Positions 17,662 to 25,989 of a stretch of DNA of 64,000 bases are shown in pieces. The notes beneath the pieces are model-generated. The model did no database searches and was not told the DNA's origin. It was given only the letters and a program-made list of their open reading frames with translations. Source of the DNA: Sphingorhabdus sp. Its GTDB lineage: Bacteria; Pseudomonadota; Alphaproteobacteria; Sphingomonadales; Sphingomonadaceae. Both the position numbers and the translations under genes were made by a program. The stretch lies in assembly GCA_028279555.1 (NCBI GenBank), contig JANQNO010000010.1, positions 1 through 64,000 on the forward strand, given 5' to 3'. Every line of letters begins with the position of its first letter. Within the stretch, counting starts at the first letter, position 1.

Positions 17662-18471
17662 ATGAAATCGATTTTGCTTCATGCCGCGCGGGACAATGCG
17701 ATGGAATCGCGGCTGCAGGCGGCGCTGGATATTGCGCGCCGCTGCGACGGGCATCTTACGCTTCTTCATGGTCAGGCCTATCACGATTATCTTGCCATCG
17801 ACATGTTTGGCGGTGCGCATCTGATGGCCGATGTGCTCGCCGCGAGCGAGGAATTGCAGACCGAGATACGCCAGAAGATGAGCGAACGCCTTGCAAATGA
17901 GGCGGTGAAATGGGACTGGCGGGACACCTCCGGCGCGACCATCGACATGCTGGTCGAGGCGTCGCGTTTTTCCGATCTGATAATTTTGTCGCGCGGCGAC
18001 GGAGAGGCCATCAATCGCAATGTGCAGCGCTCGATAATCGGCGATATCGTGATGGACTCCGGCCGGCCCGTGCTGGTTGTGCCGGAAAACAGCAAGGGGC
18101 TGTCATTCGATCGGGCGATGGTTGCCTATGATGGCTCGCCCGAGGCGGCGAGCGCCATCCGCAGCGCTCTGCCCTTGCTCAAACTGGCTGAAGCCGTCGA
18201 AATCGTCGAGGTGGAGGAAAAGGAAAGCGAATATCCGCTGACCGACGCGGCGGAATATCTCGCGCGCCACGGTATATCCTGCCAGATTCGCGAATTGAAG
18301 CGCGCGCGGCAGGGCATAGCTGAAACGCTTTTGGGCCATGCCGGTGCCTTCGAGCCGGATTATCTGGTGATGGGTGCCTATGGGCACAGCCGGCTGAGGC
18401 AGACATTGTTCGGCGGCGTGACCCGCCATATGCTGAGCGAGGCGGATTTCCCGCTGTTGCTGGCGAGCTAG
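17662..18471 (+). CDS. Universal stress protein with two UspA domains
   Basis: This 269-residue protein has two USP domains in tandem. The first opens with KSILLHAARDN and ends ILSRGDG...RPVLVVPE. The second starts DRAMVAYDGSPEAASAIRSAL and ends with the nucleotide-binding motif GAYGHSRLRQTLFGGVTRHML (G-x2-G-x9-G). Such proteins bind ATP or other nucleotides and help survival under energy or oxygen stress. The start at 17662 follows a clear AAGGAGG site, and an FNR-like box lies about 80 bases upstream. The last four bases overlap the convergent HAD gene. Confidence 0.9.
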   Translation: MKSILLHAARDNAMESRLQAALDIARRCDGHLTLLHGQAYHDYLAIDMFGGAHLMADVLAASEELQTEIRQKMSERLANEAVKWDWRDTSGATIDMLVEASRFSDLIILSRGDGEAINRNVQRSIIGDIVMDSGRPVLVVPENSKGLSFDRAMVAYDGSPEAASAIRSALPLLKLAEAVEIVEVEEKESEYPLTDAAEYLARHGISCQIRELKRARQGIAETLLGHAGAFEPDYLVMGAYGHSRLRQTLFGGVTRHMLSEADFPLLLAS

Positions 18472-19127
18472 GGTTCTGACCCTAGCTTCACTTCGAGCAA
18501 GGCCCCGAGTTCGGTCAGCGCCTGCTGGCCGCCGGTTACCTTGATAGCCGCCATGCCGAGCGCGGCGGCGGGTTTGCAGTTGATGCCGAGATCGTCGAGA
18601 TAGACGCAGCTTTCGGGCGCAACTGAAAGCGCCGCGCACATCATTGTGTAGATACGCGGATCGGGCTTGCGGATACCGGCCTTGCTGCTTTCGATGATGT
18701 GATCGAAGCGCATCATGATGTCTGCGACCTGCGCGGCCTTTTCATCGGTCACTGCCATGCCCGCGCCTTTTCCGCTGGGGACATTGTTGGTGATGCAGCC
18801 CAGCGTGAAGCCGCGCTGTTTCAGCCTATCCAGCGCAGCGACCATCTCCGGACGGACATCGCCCGCCAGCACCGCGAGCACATCTGCGCCGCGCAGCTCG
18901 ACATCGATCATCGCCGCTTCATTGGCAAACAGCATGTCGAACTGCTGTGCATCGATCTCGGCGCGCTCGAATAGCGCCCAGGCGTTACCATCGGGATTCG
19001 CAGCGTTGATCCGCCGGATGCTGTTTTGCGGAATCCCGCGCTCTGCCTCGAGCCGGTTGAAGGCTTCGAAAGGTGACGAGGTGATCACCCCGCCGAAATC
19101 GAAAATGACGGTGGTGTAGTTGCTCAC
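18468..19127 (-). CDS. HAD-IA family hydrolase (epoxide-hydrolase N-terminal phosphatase-like)
   Basis: A 219-residue HAD phosphatase with motif I VIFDFGGVITSSPF near residue 8, motif II GCITNNVPSG, motif III lysine in SSKAGIRKPDPRIY, and motif IV VYLDDLGINCKPAAALGM. The FGGV variant and the SKAGIRKPDP sequence resemble the N-terminal phosphatase of soluble epoxide hydrolase and ACAD10. The start is GTG, overlapping the stop of the SMP-30 gene (GTGA), so the two are translationally coupled. Substrate unknown. Confidence 0.85.
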   Translation of the reverse strand: MSNYTTVIFDFGGVITSSPFEAFNRLEAERGIPQNSIRRINAANPDGNAWALFERAEIDAQQFDMLFANEAAMIDVELRGADVLAVLAGDVRPEMVAALDRLKQRGFTLGCITNNVPSGKGAGMAVTDEKAAQVADIMMRFDHIIESSKAGIRKPDPRIYTMMCAALSVAPESCVYLDDLGINCKPAAALGMAAIKVTGGQQALTELGALLEVKLGSEP

Positions 19128-20044
19128 TTGTTCAGATGTTCCAGCCGCAGCCCCGGCCTTTTCCAGCGCATTTTCGCCAGCTGGCCAGACCCAGACAGGC
19201 AGATCCAGGCATCCATCATGTCATCGCCGCCAAAGCAGATATTGGTTGTGAAAAGGTCGGGCGTGGGCACGAATTCGACCAACTCGCCTTCCGGGCTGAT
19301 CACGCTGATCCCGCATTCGCCGATGGTGGCGACGCAGATATTGCCGCTTGCTTCGATCGCCAGACTGTCGAAAAACTTGTACCCCGCCGGGCGGTAAACC
19401 GGAATGCCCGGGCCGCCCGGCCCGGCATCGGGCGCGACCTGTCCCGGCGCGGTCACATTGAATTTCATCAACCGGCAGGTGTAAGTCTCGGCTGCATAGA
19501 GCGTCTTGCCATCTGGCGACAGCCCGCAACCATTGGGGTTATTCGAGGGGAAGATTACTTCTTCGATGTGGCTGCCGTCTGCTTTTGCGTAGAAGATACC
19601 AACAATATCGTGGCAGCGTTTCTCAAAATCGATCTTGCCGTGGTCAGTGAACCAGAAGCCGCCGGCATCATCGAAAACAATGTCGTTGGGGCCGCGCAGC
19701 ACGCAACCATGATCGCCGCTCTTGTAAAGCAGTTCCACCTCGCCGCTATCGATGTCGATCCGCTCGATCCGCCCGCCCGAATAATCGTCGGCAATCCCGT
19801 GCGGCATCAGATAGCCGTCTTTTTCGTTCCAGTTGAAACCGCCATTGTTGCAGCAATAGAGCTTGCCGTCCGGCCCCAGCGCCAGGCCATTGGGGCCGCC
19901 GCCGGTTTCGGCCACCATTTGCTTCGTGCCGTCAGGCAAGACGCGCGTGATGCAGCCGGCCGCTATCTCGGCAAGAATGATACTGCCATCGTCCAAGGCG
20001 ACCGGGCCCTCAGGAAAACGCAATCCGCCCGCGATGATCTCCAT
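19124..20044 (-). CDS. SMP-30/gluconolactonase/LRE family protein
   Basis: This 306-residue six-bladed propeller has the family's metal residues in context: glutamate in GLRFPEGPVAL near residue 12, asparagine in GPNGLAL and RGPNDIVFDD, and the aspartate in KFFDSLAIEASGN. Members are calcium- or zinc-dependent lactonases acting on sugar or other lactones. The ATG at 20044 is chosen because GGAGAG lies seven bases before it. The pair with the HAD phosphatase suggests a small catabolic step, but the substrate is not deducible. Confidence 0.87.
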   Translation of the reverse strand: MEIIAGGLRFPEGPVALDDGSIILAEIAAGCITRVLPDGTKQMVAETGGGPNGLALGPDGKLYCCNNGGFNWNEKDGYLMPHGIADDYSGGRIERIDIDSGEVELLYKSGDHGCVLRGPNDIVFDDAGGFWFTDHGKIDFEKRCHDIVGIFYAKADGSHIEEVIFPSNNPNGCGLSPDGKTLYAAETYTCRLMKFNVTAPGQVAPDAGPGGPGIPVYRPAGYKFFDSLAIEASGNICVATIGECGISVISPEGELVEFVPTPDLFTTNICFGGDDMMDAWICLSGSGQLAKMRWKRPGLRLEHLNK

Positions 20045-20123
20045 GAATCTCTCCTGCAAATGTCATCGGTGGGCTGGCACAGATCGACGCGCAAGGAAAG
20101 GCGTTCATTTCTTGTTAATCAAA

Positions 20124-20149
20124 TCCCAAAAGTTGGGGAATTTTCCCAA
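20124..20149 (+). promoter_or_regulatory. Inverted repeat upstream of a sigma-54-type promoter
   Basis: Three alternating copies of a short motif (TCCCAA, TTGGGGA, TTCCCAA) make overlapping palindromes; the best is the 17-bp TTGGGGAATTTTCCCAA at 20133-20149. They lie about 75-100 bases before the -24 element at 20224, where enhancer-binding activators of sigma-54 promoters usually bind. The role is inferred from position. Confidence 0.45.
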
Positions 20150-20223
20150 TAGCTGTGAATGTCAAAACTGTCAGTAGTATGAGAAATATGCTATACATCT
20201 GTTTTTCTTGTATTTTATAAAAC

Positions 20224-20239
20224 TGGCACGCGATCTGCA
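20224..20239 (+). promoter_or_regulatory. Sigma-54 (RpoN) -24/-12 promoter for the micropeptide pair
   Basis: TGGCAC-GCGAT-CTGCA matches the -24/-12 consensus TGGCAC-N5-TTGCA with one mismatch (C for T in the -12 element). It reads toward the two micropeptide genes, the first of which starts 75 bases downstream. The invariant GG and GC doublets have the required ten-base spacing. Confidence 0.65.
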
Positions 20240-20313
20240 CTGCTGTGACTGTAAGCAATTACGACCCACTGACCGCCCTCCGGGGCACCAAACAGACATA
20301 AGGAATTTGAACA

Positions 20314-20424
20314 ATGACCCTCTCCGCCAACAAACAGATCACCGCCGTTGTTGCAGCTGTATTTTGCGCTTTCGTTACCCTCGGCACCAGCATCGCCCCG
20401 GGCGTTGCCCCCTATGTTGCCTAA
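20314..20424 (+). CDS. Micropeptide A (36 residues), single membrane helix
   Basis: ATG at 20314 follows AAGGAA by eight bases and encodes MTLSANKQITAVVAAVFCAF... ending APYVA. One hydrophobic helix covers most of the peptide. It is clearly related to the next peptide: both have [TS]A-[VI]-[VI]-A-x-VFC near residue 12, then GxS and a proline/alanine-rich end. The likely origin is tandem duplication. The function is unknown. The sigma-54-type promoter suggests stress or envelope control, as for psp genes, but no psp gene is in view. Confidence 0.65.
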   Translation: MTLSANKQITAVVAAVFCAFVTLGTSIAPGVAPYVA

Positions 20425-20459
20425 AAAGAGCAACTGAACCCAAAAAAAGGACAGGAAAA

Positions 20460-20579
20460 ATGAACTTCTCCCAATATCCCCGCACTTCCGCGATCATCGC
20501 CTCGGTCTTCTGCACCATGATCGTCTTCGGTATGAGCGCCGGCCCCGCCGTCGAGCCTGTGGCTACGCTGCTGGCCTGA
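20460..20579 (+). CDS. Micropeptide B (39 residues), paralogue of the preceding one
   Basis: ATG at 20460 follows AGGACAGGAAAA and encodes MNFSQYPRTSAIIASVFCTM... ending VATLLA. The core AIIASVFCTMIVFGMSAGPAVEP lines up with the first peptide's AVVAAVFCAFVTLGTSIAPGVAP, including the cysteine. It starts 35 bases after the first gene's stop. It has a single transmembrane helix with a short polar N-terminus. No function is known to me. Confidence 0.65.
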   Translation: MNFSQYPRTSAIIASVFCTMIVFGMSAGPAVEPVATLLA

Positions 20580-20702
20580 CCGGCCGGCAGCCCCTAACAG
20601 GCGAGCTCAAGGAAATAATATCGACAAAAGCATTTGAACCCGGCCGCACCATGTCTACATCGGCTTTCAAGCGAAACGTCCCCGACATGCGAAAGGCGGC
20701 CG

Positions 20703-22133
20703 ATGACCGAATATCCCGAAAAGCTGCAGCTCTACATCGATGGCAAGTGGCATGGCGCAGCGGGCCGCGACAGGATCGCGGTAACCAATCCCGCCAATGG
20801 CGAAACCATCGCCGAACTCCCGGTGGCAAATGACGCCGATCTTGCCGAGGCATTGGAAGCGGCAAAGGCTGGCTTTGCAGAATGGAAAAAGCGCGATGTG
20901 AATGAACGCGCTGCATTGCTTCGCGCAGCTGCTGGCTTGATGCGCGAACGCGCCGATACGATCGCCACCTATCTGACCATCGAGCAGGGCAAGCCGCTCC
21001 CCGAAGCAAAGGCCGAAGCCGCCAATGCAGCGGCGGTATTCGACTATTTCGCCGAAGAGGCAAAGCGCGCCTATGGCCGCGTTCTCCAGCGCCCGAGCGG
21101 GCAACGCAGCCTCGTGCTCAAACAGCCAGTCGGTCCGGTCGCGGCATTTTCCCCCTGGAATTTCCCGGTCAGCCTTATGGCCAAGAAGATGGCAGCCGCG
21201 CTTGCCGCAGGATGCTCGATCATCGCCAAGCCGGCCGAGGAGACCCCAGCCTGCTGCATCGAACTGATGAAATGCGTTGCCGATGCCGGCATCCCCGGGA
21301 ATGCGGCGCAGCTGGTCTTTGGCGATGCAGACCATATCAGCCGGACGCTGATCGGATCGGATATCATCCGCAAGGTCAGCTTCACCGGCAGCGTGCCGGT
21401 CGGCAAGCATCTGTTGAAGCTGGCAGCAGAAGGCGTCAAGCGCACGACGATGGAACTCGGCGGCCACGCGCCCGTGCTGGTCTTCGACGATTGCGATTTC
21501 GAAAAGGCGGTGCATCTCGCGGCAAACACGAAATTCAGGAATGCCGGGCAGATCTGCATCTCGCCCACGCGCTTCTATGTGCAAAGCGGAATTTACGACC
21601 GCTTCGCAAAGGAATTTGCGGAGCGCACCGGGCATCTGAATGTCGGCAGCGGGCTTGAAAAAGGCGTCGATATGGGGCCGCTTGCCAATGAACGCCGGCC
21701 GGCGGCGGTCGGCGGTCTGATCGAGAATGCGAAGGAGAAAGGCGCAGAACTGCTCACCGGTGGAGGACGCGGCGATGCCGGCAATTTCTTCGAGCCGACG
21801 GTGCTGTCCAATGTCCCGCTGGAGGCCGATATCATGAGCCAGGAGCCCTTCGGTCCCGTCGCGGTGATGCGACCCTTTGACACATTCGATGAGGTTATCG
21901 AACAGGCCAATCGCCTGCCCTATGGCCTTGCGGCATACGCCTTTACCGAAAATGGCCGCACCGCCAATCTGGTCAGCGACGCCCTGGAAGCCGGGATGAT
22001 CGGCATCAACAGCTTCGTCGTTTCCGCCGTCGATGCGCCCTTTGGCGGCGTGAAGGAGAGCGGGTTCGGCAGCGAGGGCGGGCCCGAGGGGCTCGACAGC
22101 TATCTGGTCACCAAAGCGGTGCATCAATATTGA
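20703..22133 (+). CDS. NAD(P)-dependent aldehyde dehydrogenase, succinate-semialdehyde type
   Basis: This 476-residue ALDH has the oxyanion asparagine in SPWNFPVSLM, the NAD-binding SFTGSVPVGK, the general base in TMELGGHAP, the catalytic cysteine in NAGQICISPTRF, and QEPFGPVAVM. The sequence style (YIDGKWHGAAGRDRIAVTNPANGE, then VVSAVDAPFGGVKESGFGSEGGPEGLDSYL) is typical of GabD-like succinate-semialdehyde dehydrogenases. Without a transaminase neighbour the physiological aldehyde is uncertain. The start at 20703 has AAGGCGG upstream; a longer frame from 20634 is rejected. The stop overlaps the next gene's TTG. Confidence 0.88.
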   Translation: MTEYPEKLQLYIDGKWHGAAGRDRIAVTNPANGETIAELPVANDADLAEALEAAKAGFAEWKKRDVNERAALLRAAAGLMRERADTIATYLTIEQGKPLPEAKAEAANAAAVFDYFAEEAKRAYGRVLQRPSGQRSLVLKQPVGPVAAFSPWNFPVSLMAKKMAAALAAGCSIIAKPAEETPACCIELMKCVADAGIPGNAAQLVFGDADHISRTLIGSDIIRKVSFTGSVPVGKHLLKLAAEGVKRTTMELGGHAPVLVFDDCDFEKAVHLAANTKFRNAGQICISPTRFYVQSGIYDRFAKEFAERTGHLNVGSGLEKGVDMGPLANERRPAAVGGLIENAKEKGAELLTGGGRGDAGNFFEPTVLSNVPLEADIMSQEPFGPVAVMRPFDTFDEVIEQANRLPYGLAAYAFTENGRTANLVSDALEAGMIGINSFVVSAVDAPFGGVKESGFGSEGGPEGLDSYLVTKAVHQY

Positions 22134-22486
22134 TCAAGCGGCGGCTCTATCTCGCGGCGGGATTTGTCGCGACCGGCATCGGCATTGTTGGCGTTTTCCT
22201 GCCCGGCCTGCCCGGCGTGCTTTTTCTCATCCTGGCGGCGGCCTGTTTCGCGCGCAGCAATCCGGAGCTGGAAGCGCGCCTGCTCGCGCATCCCAAATAT
22301 GGCCCGATCATCACCGACTGGCGGGAGCGCGGCGTGGTCAGCCGGAAGGCCAAATGGTCGGCGAGTATCGTCTTCGTGCTGACCATCGTGGCCAGCCCGA
22401 TATTCTTCCCGCTGCCGTGGAGCGCGATCCCGCCTGTCGCGTGCACAATCGTGGGAACATGGCTTTGGCTGAGGCCGGAAAAGTAG
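22130..22486 (+). CDS. DUF454 (YbaN-like) inner-membrane protein
   Basis: A 118-residue membrane protein with the family pattern: first helix AAGFVATGIGIVGVFLPGLPGVLFLILAAACFARSNP, then HPKYGPIITDWRERGVVSRKAK, and two more helices. It uses a TTG start that overlaps the aldehyde dehydrogenase stop (TTGA); there is no alternative Met. Function unknown. It ends one base before the convergent small gene. Confidence 0.82.
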   Translation: MIKRRLYLAAGFVATGIGIVGVFLPGLPGVLFLILAAACFARSNPELEARLLAHPKYGPIITDWRERGVVSRKAKWSASIVFVLTIVASPIFFPLPWSAIPPVACTIVGTWLWLRPEK

Positions 22487-22487
22487 A

Positions 22488-22658
22488 TTAGAGATCGCAG
22501 CTGCGCACCACCGCCCGATTGGTCTCATGGTTGACGGCAATATCGGCCAGCACGCTCATCGCCATCATCGGCACGCTGTTGCTGCGCCCGAAGGCGGAGA
22601 AGGCGATCATCGCCTGGCGGTCCAGAAGGCGGCGGCCCTTGCAGACAAGCCTGCGCAT
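22488..22658 (-). CDS. Small basic protein (56 residues), unknown
   Basis: A 56-residue protein starts MRRLVCKGRRLLDRQAMIAF and ends VVRSCDL. GGAGAG sits six bases before the ATG, and one base separates it from the stop of the 64-residue exported protein upstream, so the pair looks like an operon. It contains two cysteines and a methionine-rich middle. I recognise no family. Support is the ribosome site and gene spacing. Confidence 0.5.
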   Translation of the reverse strand: MRRLVCKGRRLLDRQAMIAFSAFGRSNSVPMMAMSVLADIAVNHETNRAVVRSCDL

Positions 22659-22659
22659 G

Positions 22660-22854
22660 TCAGCTCTCCTCCCCGGCCACCGGCGCGGCGGATATCCGGA
22701 CAGGAATGTCCACCTCTATCGAGCGGCCATTGTCGAAAATATGGCTTTCATCCTCGGCAAGGAAAGCAAAACTTTCAGGCGCTGTCATGAATAGTGCGCC
22801 GGTTGCGGAGAAACCCAGAATAACGGGGAATATATGGGATACCAGTTTCTTCAT
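22660..22854 (-). CDS. Small exported or membrane-anchored protein (64 residues), unknown
   Basis: The first 25 residues (MKKLVSHIFPVILGFSATGA...) form a signal peptide or anchor. The remainder is acidic with an IEVDIPVRISAAPVAGEES end that looks like a short beta strand. A GGGG stretch precedes the ATG. It is followed one base later by the 56-residue gene. Function unknown. Confidence 0.55.
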   Translation of the reverse strand: MKKLVSHIFPVILGFSATGALFMTAPESFAFLAEDESHIFDNGRSIEVDIPVRISAAPVAGEES

Positions 22855-22913
22855 GCCCCATTCTTCGGAGCCTGAGGAGAAAAGGTTACGCTGCTGAATT
22901 CATCGCCGGCACA

Positions 22914-23432
22914 TCAGGCGATGTCGGCGTCCCTGACAATCGCAATCCCCGCTTCGCGCTGGGCCTTGAGCTCGGCCTTCAGCTTCGCAGGATTGCGCGC
23001 GAAGACGAAACCGAAGCTGACGCCGCCTCCTTTCGACTGGGTCGCATGATGCAGCTTGTGCGCCTGCACCAGCCGCTTGGCATAGCCGCGTTTGGGCACA
23101 TAACGAAAATAGCGCTGATGCACCAAGCCATCATGAATGAGCGTATAGATTATCCCGTAGAAGAGAATGCCCAGGCCAACCCAGGTGGCGGGCGGCCACG
23201 CGCTTGTTCCCATCACCGGCGGAGAGCCGATGGCAAACATGGAAATGCTCATCGCCGCGCCGACCAGCCCGTAAAGATCATTCTTTTCAAAGCGCTTGTC
23301 ATGCGGCTCATGATGATCGCGGTGCCACGCCCAGCCGAAGCCGTGCATGATATATTTGTGGCTCGCCCAGGCGACGAATTCCATCGCGACCACGGTGGCG
23401 ATGACGATAGCAAGAATGACGAGAATGCTCAT
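22914..23432 (-). CDS. crtZ: Beta-carotene hydroxylase (fatty-acid hydroxylase superfamily)
   Basis: A 172-residue membrane di-iron enzyme with all histidine boxes: HKYIMHG near residue 25, HRDHHEPH near 37, HDGLVHQRY near 99, and HKLHHATQSKGGGVSFGF near 125. This arrangement is specific for CrtZ-type 3-hydroxylases, which make zeaxanthin and related xanthophylls, the usual yellow pigments of sphingomonads. No other carotenoid gene is nearby. It lies three bases after an unknown exported protein and is probably co-transcribed with it. Confidence 0.9.
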   Translation of the reverse strand: MSILVILAIVIATVVAMEFVAWASHKYIMHGFGWAWHRDHHEPHDKRFEKNDLYGLVGAAMSISMFAIGSPPVMGTSAWPPATWVGLGILFYGIIYTLIHDGLVHQRYFRYVPKRGYAKRLVQAHKLHHATQSKGGGVSFGFVFARNPAKLKAELKAQREAGIAIVRDADIA

Positions 23433-23435
23433 TAC

Positions 23436-24248
23436 CTACCTGATTTTCTGAATTCTCGGTTGGCCAGCGCTAATCTCGTTCGACCAGACCGACTTGTTAG
23501 AGGTCGTATTCACAAATATCGGGACTCTTGCCGCAAAGACCGAAAAGACGTGAATTTCTGTTGGAGTGGGGTCCAACACGTGGCTTAAAAAGAAGCTTTC
23601 CGGTTTCCCTTTCTCCTCATCGCCGGTCAGCGGCAAAGTAATGCAGCCCTTTGTGAATGCGCGGTGGCTGATGACTTTGCCATCCTTGACCGCAAAGCGA
23701 TAATGCTTGCCCAGCGGCACCGACTCCAGATCGGCTTGCGGAACGAGGAAATAGACGAAGATCGGATCATCATTCTCTTTTGGTGGTAGAACGACCAGAT
23801 TGAATGGTGACTTGCTACAACGCGTTATTTCGATCTTTGAGTTGAGCGCAGCTTGCCGTGCTTCGATCAGTTTGATCTGTTCAGCGGATAAATTTGCAGC
23901 ATCGCCCGAAAGCAATTTCCGTTCCGTCACACCATCCGGATTCCAGACCGCCGAATAGACACCTGCATAGCCATCCCCGTCCGGCCTCCAATATGTCACG
24001 AGAAATCCGGCGTCGCTTTCGGTGACGACCCAGCCGCGAATGCCGCTCGAATTGATGTCTTTAATATCTTCACGCGCCGTGTCGGTCGTGTGCCATGCGG
24101 CTTGGTCATGATTGTAGATTGCAAGGCCGCGATCCAGCGCTAGCTTGAGAGCCGCTTCCTCCTCAGCTGAAATTTTCGGTTCTTCAGCCAGCAGCGGCGA
24201 CGAAAAAGCTAGGCTGAGAGCCGCAAGAAACCGCATTAAGAAGTCCAT
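23436..24248 (-). CDS. Exported protein of unknown function upstream of crtZ
   Basis: A 270-residue protein with a signal peptide (MRFLAALSLAFSSPLLAEE) and a mature domain containing KLALDRGLAIYNHDQAAWHTTD near its start, a GWVVTESDAGFLVTYW sheet region, and a KGCITLPLTGDEE segment near residue 200. I do not recognise the family by name. AAGGA before 24248 supports the start; the second ATG at 24236 is also possible. It is followed by crtZ after three bases. Any role in pigment metabolism is only suggested by position. Confidence 0.65.
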   Translation of the reverse strand: MDFLMRFLAALSLAFSSPLLAEEPKISAEEEAALKLALDRGLAIYNHDQAAWHTTDTAREDIKDINSSGIRGWVVTESDAGFLVTYWRPDGDGYAGVYSAVWNPDGVTERKLLSGDAANLSAEQIKLIEARQAALNSKIEITRCSKSPFNLVVLPPKENDDPIFVYFLVPQADLESVPLGKHYRFAVKDGKVISHRAFTKGCITLPLTGDEEKGKPESFFLSHVLDPTPTEIHVFSVFAARVPIFVNTTSNKSVWSNEISAGQPRIQKIR

Positions 24249-24339
24249 TGCATCCTTATACAGAGGGCCATGGCACGGTCAAAGCCCGGAATTGCCCAGT
24301 CTTGCTTGCATATTGGGGATGCGTAGTTAAATCATCTGC

Positions 24340-25785
24340 ATGACCGGCCCCAAAACCCTCTATCAGAAGATATGGGACACGCATGTCGTCGAGCGGCGCG
24401 ATGACGGCACGGCGATCCTCTATATCGACCGCCATCTGGTGCATGAGGTGACCAGCCCGCAGGCCTTCGAGGGGCTGCGCGCGGCGGGGCGCAAGGTGCG
24501 GCGGCCCGATCTGACGCTGGCCGTCCCTGACCATAATCTGCCGACCACCGCGCGGCGGGACGAAAATGGCGCGCGCATTCCCATCGCCGATCCTGAAAGC
24601 GCTGCGCAGCTCGCCGCGCTCGAAAGCAATGCGCCCGAATTCGGCATCCGCTACATCGGCGATGCCGATGCCGAGCAGGGCATCGTCCATGTCGTTGGGC
24701 CCGAACAGGGCTTCTCGCTGCCCGGGACCACCATCGTGTGCGGCGATAGTCACACGGCCTGCCATGGCGGGCTGGGTGCGCTCGCCTTCGGGATCGGCAC
24801 CAGCGAGGTCGAGCATGTCCTTGCAACGCAGACGCTGCAACTGAAACAATCAAAGTCGATGGAAATTCGGGTCGACGGCGAGCTTAGCGCGGGCGTGACG
24901 CCGAAGGATCTGATCCTGCATATTATCGGCGTGATCGGCGCGGCCGGCGGCAATGGCCATGTCATCGAATATCGCGGGCAGGTCTTCAAGGAAATGAGCA
25001 TCGATGGCCGCCTGACCATCAGCAATATGAGCATAGAGGCCGGCGCGCGCGCGGGCCTGATCGCGCCGGATGAAAAGACGATAGCCTATCTGAAAGGCCG
25101 GCCAATGGCACCCAGGGGCGCCGATTGGGACGCTGCGGAGGATTATTGGCGCACGCTGCAAAGCGACGAGGGTGCGGTCTTCGACAAAAGCGTGCATATC
25201 GACGCAGGCGACGTCGCGCCAACAGTCACCTGGGGCACGTCACCTGAGGATGTCGTGCCGGTCACCGGCAAGGTGCCAGACCCGGAAAGCTTCGCCGATC
25301 CGGCCAAACAGGAGGCCGCACGCCAGTCGCTCGCCTATATGGGGCTGGAGCCGGGTACAGCGATGCAGGATATCGAGGTCGAGAACATCTTTATCGGCAG
25401 CTGCACCAATAGCCGCATCGAGGATTTGCGCGCAGCTGCAGCCATCCTGAAAGGGCGCAGGAAAGCGGGCAACGTAAAATGGGGCATCGTTGTGCCGGGC
25501 AGCGGCCTCGTTAAAAGGCAGGCCGAAGCAGAAGGGCTCGACGTTATCTTTACCGATGCGGGCCTCGAATGGCGCGAGCCGGGCTGCTCCGCCTGCCTCG
25601 GTATGAACCCCGACAAGGTGCCCGCGGGCGAGCGCTGCGCCTCGACATCGAACCGCAATTTCGTCGGGCGGCAAGGGCCCGGCGCGCGCACGCATCTCCT
25701 CTCGCCCGCAATGGCCGCCGCTGCCGCCGTGACAGGACGGCTGAGCGATGTTAGGAAGATTCTCTCCCAAAAGGAATTGACATGA
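24340..25785 (+). CDS. leuC: 3-isopropylmalate dehydratase large subunit
   Basis: This 481-residue aconitase-family protein has the LeuC features [43 protein letters not shown], and the three 4Fe-4S cysteines in [14 protein letters not shown] and [12 protein letters not shown]. With LeuD it isomerises 2-isopropylmalate to 3-isopropylmalate in leucine synthesis. The full expected length is present. The stop overlaps the ATG of a small membrane protein gene that separates it from leuD. Confidence 0.97.
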   Translation: MTGPKTLYQKIWDTHVVERRDDGTAILYIDRHLVHEVTSPQAFEGLRAAGRKVRRPDLTLAVPDHNLPTTARRDENGARIPIADPESAAQLAALESNAPEFGIRYIGDADAEQGIVHVVGPEQGFSLPGTTIVCGDSHTACHGGLGALAFGIGTSEVEHVLATQTLQLKQSKSMEIRVDGELSAGVTPKDLILHIIGVIGAAGGNGHVIEYRGQVFKEMSIDGRLTISNMSIEAGARAGLIAPDEKTIAYLKGRPMAPRGADWDAAEDYWRTLQSDEGAVFDKSVHIDAGDVAPTVTWGTSPEDVVPVTGKVPDPESFADPAKQEAARQSLAYMGLEPGTAMQDIEVENIFIGSCTNSRIEDLRAAAAILKGRRKAGNVKWGIVVPGSGLVKRQAEAEGLDVIFTDAGLEWREPGCSACLGMNPDKVPAGERCASTSNRNFVGRQGPGARTHLLSPAMAAAAAVTGRLSDVRKILSQKELT

Positions 25786-25982
25786 CCAAGAAGAAAAAAA
25801 CCGACGAAAGGCCGGATAAAAAGGAAGATGGCAAATGGTCGACCGGTGCCAAGGTCGGCGCTGCCGTGGGTTCCGCCGCACTGATGGCGGCTCTGCTCTA
25901 TGCCGGCAAGCGGCATCTCGATCACAAGAAAGACAAGCCGAAGCCGGGTATCGACAAGCAGCCCAAAGCCGATACGGACTGA
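25782..25982 (+). CDS. Small lysine-rich membrane protein between leuC and leuD
   Basis: This 66-residue protein has a very basic N-terminus ([16 protein letters not shown]), one transmembrane helix ([20 protein letters not shown]) and a basic tail ([13 protein letters not shown]). Its ATG overlaps the leuC stop (ATGA), and its stop lies seven bases before the leuD GTG, so it is in the leucine operon. No relation to isopropylmalate isomerase is evident. It may be a membrane tether or a chance passenger. Confidence 0.7.
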   Translation: MTKKKKTDERPDKKEDGKWSTGAKVGAAVGSAALMAALLYAGKRHLDHKKDKPKPGIDKQPKADTD

Positions 25983-25989
25983 CGCCCCC

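Noticed and set aside
22519-22794. Plus-strand frame over the small exported genes
   Set aside because: It lacks a ribosome site and family features, while the minus-strand pair has both ribosome sites and a signal peptide.
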